Part shown: positions 60,960-64,000 of the stretch, in pieces | Position numbering within the stretch: the stretch's first letter is position 1 | How the letters are laid out: each line of letters begins with the position of its first letter | Source of the DNA: Mangifera indica | Lineage: Eukaryota > Streptophyta > Magnoliopsida > Sapindales > Anacardiaceae | Length of the DNA: 64,000 nucleotides | Assembly (NCBI RefSeq): GCF_011075055.1 | Contig: NW_025401171.1 | Location: forward strand, 61,472-125,471 | Direction: 5' to 3' | Program-made: the position numbers and the translations under genes | The notes under the pieces: generated by a model | Databases searched by the model: none | What the model saw: only the letters and a program-made list of their open reading frames with translations | Told to the model about the DNA's origin: nothing

Positions 60960-61946
60960 AGAATGAAAGATGTTAATAGTCCGCCAGCTAGCTGATTCTG
61001 TACAAAAGGATGATCAGAAAACGATTTTCTTATATGAAAGGAGAGTTTGTTTTAATTGTTAATGGTATAAAATGGAGAGTCACATCTTGGGCTATAACAA
61101 ATCTTACTGTAATTGCCCTCAGGTTAGTTTAAGTGTTAAAGATGGTCATCCAAATAATAGAGTATAATTTTAAAACTTGTTAAAACATATCGAGAAAATT
61201 TAGCTTATTTGATGAAGTGGTTGATGGGCCAACTACTTAGTGTGGTTGATTCAGATTAGAAGCATATACACACTTAATAAGAATAGTTCAACTCAGATAA
61301 AAGTTACTCATTATTTAAAAAAAAAAAATTCAAGTGATCAAGGTCGGATATATTTCTAAATTTAACACATTACAAGAATGCCTTGGATCAATTTTTAAGG
61401 TCATTGAACTGGATGAGTGTAGATGCAAAGAAATGATCAGCCTTCCTAATTTGATGGTAAATTACTTAAATTTGAAGTATATGCAAACTAGATATGCATC
61501 CTGTAATATAATTCGAAAATTAAAAAAAAAAAGACTCAAATCTAATTTAACATATATTTATTAGATCAAATCTTAAGACACATAAATGTTCGAATAAATA
61601 TTTTTAACAAAATTTTGTTCGCAATATCACTTAATTAAACTACTAGACATGTAGTGCAAGCATCAATGTACTTGTAGTTGATTTAGGCAGGTGTTGCATG
61701 CCCAAACATCAATGATTTGTTGTACTCTAGCGAGTCGGGCAAGTTGCCATAGACATAAAAGGGTCTTTGGGAAGGGGCAACAAGGCGTAGCGACTTAAAA
61801 GGAAGTCAAGATTGACATGGAGTGCAGATGGAGCATAATGGGAACAGATGATGGTGAGAGTAGTGCAATCGATGGGAAATAAAGGAGAAAGAGGGCAGGG
61901 TTTTGGGTGGAGGCATGGTGTATGAAGGAGGGAGAGGTATATTTAG
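60960..61946. repeat. Segmental duplication S2, copy B, left part (downstream of the NLR)
   Basis: Direct copy of 39375-40390. A 76-codon plus-strand frame at 61334-61564 is weakly protein-like (SLPNLMVNYLNLKY), but the matching region of copy A is not open, so it is not annotated as a gene. Confidence 0.75.
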
Positions 61947-61948
61947 CC

Positions 61949-62758
61949 ATGTATGCTGAAATATCAAGTTTCAATCCTTTATTTTGATAATACCAAACAC
62001 TCATCCATGAGCAGTTAAAATTAACGGTGGTAAGGGTAAAATCATTATTTTCTCTATAATATTAAAAATAAACTAAAATATAATCTATATTTTGCCCCCC
62101 TAAACTTTAAAAACTAAAATTTTCCCCTAGCCTAAGTTTTAAAAAATGGCAGTTTCACTCTAGGGTTTTTTTTTGAAATCTCCGGCAACATCTCCAACTC
62201 CATTGCCGACGGCCTCTCCCTCCCGAAGCATCCTCTCCTTCCGACGATCTCTTTCCTCCCATTTGGAGCCCCAATCGACGTCAGAGACACCTTAGAAGAT
62301 AAAGAACTTTGTCGGGGAAGACGATTCGTCTTCCTAGAAGAAGACCTCTGGGAAGACGATCGTCTTCCCACAACTTCGTTTTCATTTGGGAAGACGAACC
62401 CCGACGAAGAACTTCATCTTCTAAGGCGTCTTCGATGTCAATCGGGGCTCCAAATGAGAGGAAAGAGATCGCTGGAAGGAGAGGATGCTTCGGAAGAGAG
62501 AGGCCATCAGCAATAGAGTCGGAGATGTCGTCGAAGATTTCAAAAGGAAACCCTAGGGTGAAACTGCTATTTTTTAAAACTTAGGCTGGGAGAAACTTTT
62601 AGTTTTTAAAGTTTAGGGGGGCAAAAGGAGATAAAATTTTAAGGGATTAGAGTTCTGTTAATTTTAACTGCTCATGGGTGGGTGTTTGGTATTATCAAAG
62701 ATAAAGGGTGAAAACTTGACATTTCAGCATACCTTGGGTGGGAAATAGTCCTTTGGCC
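61949..62758. mobile_element. Foldback MULE-like element F
   Basis: A long inverted repeat with arms of roughly 350 bp. The left arm has AATCGACGTC.. and CATTTGGAGCCCC; the right arm has its complement GGGGCTCCAAATG and GAAGATTTCAAAAGG. The right end GGCCAAAGGACTATTTCCCA, read inward, is intact, while the outermost 25 bp or so of the left end are missing. The GC-rich centre with GAAGACGA repeats yields open frames on both strands that are products of the fold, not genes. Confidence 0.7.
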
Positions 62759-63184
62759 ACCATGTTTTTATAACTGAACTAGATGTCAACCTAGTGGAGG
62801 GAGGGATTTGGTCCAACCAATAGTTAGATTGGTTGACTGATAATTAGACCGGTTAATTGTTCAAAAATAATATTAAAAAAATTGTGTAAGTTACCATTAA
62901 TTATATAATTTAACTTATTTAATATTAAAATATGATGGTATATATATTCAAATGCGATAAATAAGGTAATGAGTTTAAGTTTTCATAGTGAATTTTTGAA
63001 AAAAAAAATTAATTTTTTATGTTGATCAAGTTAAACCCAGTTTTATACCGATCCAACCGAAAGGTTTGAATGGTTTAATCCTATTCAATCCAGTTTAACT
63101 GCAAACATAATTTTCAGGTGAATTAAAACTGGTTTGGCTAACGATTGATAGTTCAATCAGTCTGATCTGGTTTTTAAAACCATG
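62759..63184. mobile_element. hAT-like nonautonomous element
   Basis: The left end CATGTTTTTATAACTGAACT and the inward right end CATGGTTTTAAAAACCAGAT are imperfect inverted repeats related to the ends of 50955-51925. Together with foldback F it interrupts duplication S2; the whole insertion is flanked by ATATTTAG at 61939-61946 and 63185-63192. Confidence 0.5.
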
Positions 63185-63240
63185 ATATTTAGATTAATGG
63201 CAAAGAGGGAGGGAGGAGAAAATTTGATGTAGTGTGTTAA
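63185..63240. repeat. Segmental duplication S2, copy B, right part
   Basis: Resumes the match to 40400-40450 (GAGGAGAAAATTTG) after the insertion at 61947-63184. Confidence 0.6.
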
Positions 63241-63416
63241 GGGTGAGTGGATCTGAGTACCTTGTGAAAATTTATGAAATTGAAACCTAAAACTTATACC
63301 ATATTTCAAATTCCATTATTTAAAATATTAGAAATTTTTTTACCTCTTTTGAATTTAACTAATGTTTGTAGATACAAACATAAATATTTTTTTTATCTAG
63401 TTTTAAAAACCAAATC

Positions 63417-63556
63417 TTAGTATTTTTAACTTTAATACTAATTGTCTATTTCTTCCTCACTGTCAAGGGGCAAACTTAGTATTTTTAACTTTAATACTAA
63501 TTGTCTATTTCTTCCTCACTGTCAAGGGGCAAACTTAGTATTTTTAACTTTAATAC
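63417..63556. repeat. 59-bp exact tandem repeat, 2.4 copies
   Basis: TATTTTTAACTTTAATACTA recurs at 63421, 63480 and 63539, a period of 59 bp, with no differences seen between the two full units. Confidence 0.9.
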
Positions 63557-63775
63557 TTGAACAATAAAACTAAACTTGATGGGGTCATTGTAATTAAATA
63601 AGCCATAAAATAAATGAGACACATTCACTATATTTTAGATTTTCCTCTTTATGATAAATTTAGTCAACAACTAATTACCACAGTCCAAGTCACGGTAAAA
63701 TCCTTCATTTCTTTAAATCGCTCCTTTTCCTTTCATTTTTGCCCTACCACTTTGTTTCATTATTTTTTCAAAAGC

Positions 63776-63785
63776 TATATATAAA
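63776..63785 (+). promoter_or_regulatory. TATA box of a possible gene at the right edge
   Basis: TATATATAAA in a T/C-rich context, about 80 bp before an ATG at 63864. The sequence between resembles a plant 5' leader. Confidence 0.4.
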
Positions 63786-63863
63786 ATGAACAAAGAAAAG
63801 TAACACTCATGTCTTTCTTTATTCAATTTCTTTGATTCCATTTTCTCAGATTTTTATAATCAA

Positions 63864-64000
63864 ATGGACCCTACAACCCATTTCACATTTAGATCCCGAT
63901 TCCAGTTTTCATTCTGGTACTTTACAAGGTGATGTCGGGAATCAATACCTGCAGGTTTCATGAAATTGAAATTAAACCCTACTTGTGATTGATCGATTTC
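63864..64000 (+). CDS. Possible 5' end of a gene running off the window
   Basis: ATG at 63864 opens a frame of 22 codons (MDPTTHFTFRSRFQFSFWYF) to a TGA that overlaps a GTGATG sequence, a possible donor. A second possible donor, CTGCAG followed by gtttca, lies at about 63956. Promoter placement supports a gene, but coding cannot be shown from 137 bases. Confidence 0.2.

Noticed and set aside
61334..61564. 76-codon frame with Leu-rich text, considered as an LRR remnant
   Set aside because: Too short, no repeat consensus, and its duplicate at 39.8 kb is not open.
62132..62584. Arg/Ser-rich frames on both strands (79 and 91 codons)
   Set aside because: They read the two arms of foldback element F and are near mirror images; no protein features.

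Overview
The window looks like nuclear DNA of a flowering plant, most likely a woody eudicot. It is AT-rich and gene-poor, with intron-bearing genes and nested plant transposable elements: Mutator-like elements (MULEs), Copia and Gypsy LTR elements, and small terminal-inverted-repeat elements. No bacterial features, rRNA genes, CRISPR arrays or convincing tRNA genes were seen. The one intact large gene is an NLR immune receptor at 43038-47366.

Layout. Positions 1-11477 are most of a large MULE running off the left edge. It carries a decayed Ulp1/C48-peptidase-like gene on the plus strand and a decayed mudrA transposase gene on the minus strand, convergent. The same 119-bp minisatellite lies on both sides in opposite orientation, and both termini contain tandemly duplicated promoter-like blocks. 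Positions 11478-20500 hold small foldback and MITE elements, an unidentified GC-richer block (14.4-15.0 kb) and a broken minus-strand gene (16618-18085) cut by a solo LTR. At 21400-24450 there is a minus-strand Copia fragment. Positions 26400-31700 hold a foldback element and two direct copies of a 1.6-kb LTR-like sequence. Positions 31629-38900 are a patchwork: a long Gypsy-type LTR with primer-binding site, a Copia reverse-transcriptase fragment, a retroelement accessory ORF, a Maximus/SIRE-type LTR and a separate Copia RNase H tail.

The NLR (1442 codons, one exon) has an RPS2/RPS5-like coiled-coil start, a first nucleotide-binding module without an ARC region, a long repetitive linker (STSGSK-type repeats, then KSG-LYAM repeats), a complete second NB-ARC and C-terminal LRRs. 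A decayed Copia element with both LTRs (47399-53340) begins 32 bp after its stop codon and itself contains a hAT-like insertion. A second, truncated MULE with a Ulp1-like pseudogene follows (54583-about 59745). A 1-kb segment upstream of the NLR (about 39375-40450) recurs downstream (about 60960-61946 plus 63185-63240). This suggests an older duplication around the NLR locus. A TATA box and possible gene start lie at the right edge.

The NLR is the only gene likely to make a full-length product. The transposon genes all carry stops, frameshifts or deletions. All family assignments are by eye from motifs; no database search or alignment program was run.
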